Below are positions 63,808 through 64,000 of a stretch of 64,000 bases of DNA, piece after piece. Position 1 is the first letter of the stretch. The number at the start of each line of letters is the position of its first letter. The DNA is taken from assembly GCA_964502145.1 (NCBI GenBank), contig CAZCVI010000006.1, positions 124,001 through 188,000 on the forward strand, given 5' to 3'. A program made the position numbers and the translations under genes. Origin of the DNA: CAZCVI01 sp964502145 (GTDB lineage Bacteria > Acidobacteriota > Aminicenantia > UBA2199). The notes beneath the pieces are model-generated. The model saw only the letters and a program-made list of their open reading frames with translations, made no database searches and was not told where the DNA came from.

Positions 63808-63870
63808 TTTTTGGAAGTCCAGATAGTCCAGATGGTCCAGTAAGTCCAGATAGTCCAGAAATTTGCCAGT
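63808..63870. repeat. Dispersed 9-bp repeat element, copy 4 (one arm)
   Basis: Five AGTCCAGNN-type units preceded by GGTTTTTGGAAG, as in the right arm of copy 2. No opposing arm is present. It starts within a few bases of the truncated thioredoxin-like copy. Confidence 0.72.
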
Positions 63871-63922
63871 ACACTTAGGCAGCCCAAAAATCAAAAATAA
63901 TCCAAACACCCCCAATCCATGG

Positions 63923-63928
63923 TATAAT
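63923..63928 (+). promoter_or_regulatory. Extended -10 of the right-edge gene
   Basis: TGG-TATAAT ending seven bases before the ATG at 63936, the same spacing as for the AAA-ATPase gene. No good -35 is visible, which is usual for extended -10 promoters. Confidence 0.5.
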
Positions 63929-63935
63929 AACATAC

Positions 63936-64000
63936 ATGAATAAAGCAGCCACTATCGCAGACAATAAACATCACTATCAAGAAATATACCAACAATTAAA
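63936..64000 (+). CDS. Start of a gene cut by the right edge
   Basis: Twenty-one codons are visible (MNKAATIADNKHHYQEIYQQ...) with no stop. There is no ribosome binding site; the -10 position suggests a leaderless transcript. Too little is present to name it. Confidence 0.5.
   Translation, partial: MNKAATIADNKHHYQEIYQQL

Noticed and set aside
1..64000. tRNA, rRNA, transposase or integrase genes and an MbtH-like protein
   Set aside because: I looked for these, and no sequence in the window supports any of them.

Overview
This window is dominated by nonribosomal peptide synthetase (NRPS) genes. Most of it is two giant co-directional genes, 13170-44666 (10,498 aa) and 44668-60501 (5,277 aa). 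Together they form one 13-module assembly line that ends in a thioesterase. A third NRPS gene runs the other way and is cut by the left edge (start codon at 6520, at least 2,173 aa visible). Base composition is moderate. The mixture of very large NRPSs, AAA-ATPase/PD-(D/E)XK proteins, six-bladed beta-propeller lipoproteins and promoters reading TATAAT resembles Candidatus Aminicenantes or a related Acidobacteriota-like lineage. That is inference from gene content, not a phylogenetic result.

Layout: 1-6520 (-) partial NRPS; 6521-7945 a gene-poor stretch with a dispersed inverted-repeat element and a 21-bp minisatellite; 7946-8350 a TIGR04076-like protein with a Tat-like signal, followed by a strong hairpin; 8578-10781 a short ORF overlapping a 681-aa secreted protein of unknown function; 10983-12746 an AAA-ATPase/PDDEXK_9 protein with a copy of the repeat family on each side; 12747-13169 repeat, promoter and structured leader; 13170-60501 the assembly line; 60644-63731 a probable operon of two paralogous beta-propeller lipoproteins with a membrane-anchored thioredoxin-like protein between them; 63730-63802 a truncated second thioredoxin-like copy; 63936-64000 the start of another gene.

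Assembly line: C-A-[A remnant/radical SAM/B12-like]-T; C-A(interrupted by radical SAM/B12-like)-T; C-A-T; C-A-T; C-A-T-E; C-A-T; C-A-T; C-A-T; C // A-T; C-A-T; C-A-T; C-A-T; C-A(interrupted by methyltransferase)-T-TE. Specificity pockets read by eye against the GrsA template match published codes for Pro (module 2), Thr (module 7) and Val (module 12), are close to a Tyr code in modules 4 and 11, and loosely Cys-like in module 8. The others are unassigned.

The most unusual point is that the linker between adenylation core motifs a2 and a3 behaves as a variable site. It holds a roughly 560-aa radical SAM plus B12-binding-like unit in module 2, a methyltransferase in module 13, and a 5-9 copy in-frame 9-bp repeat (Thr/Ile-Pro-Ile) in eight other A domains. 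A second copy of the radical SAM unit in module 1 lies between what look like remnants of another interrupted A domain. Related 9-bp repeats also form the intergenic inverted-repeat elements.
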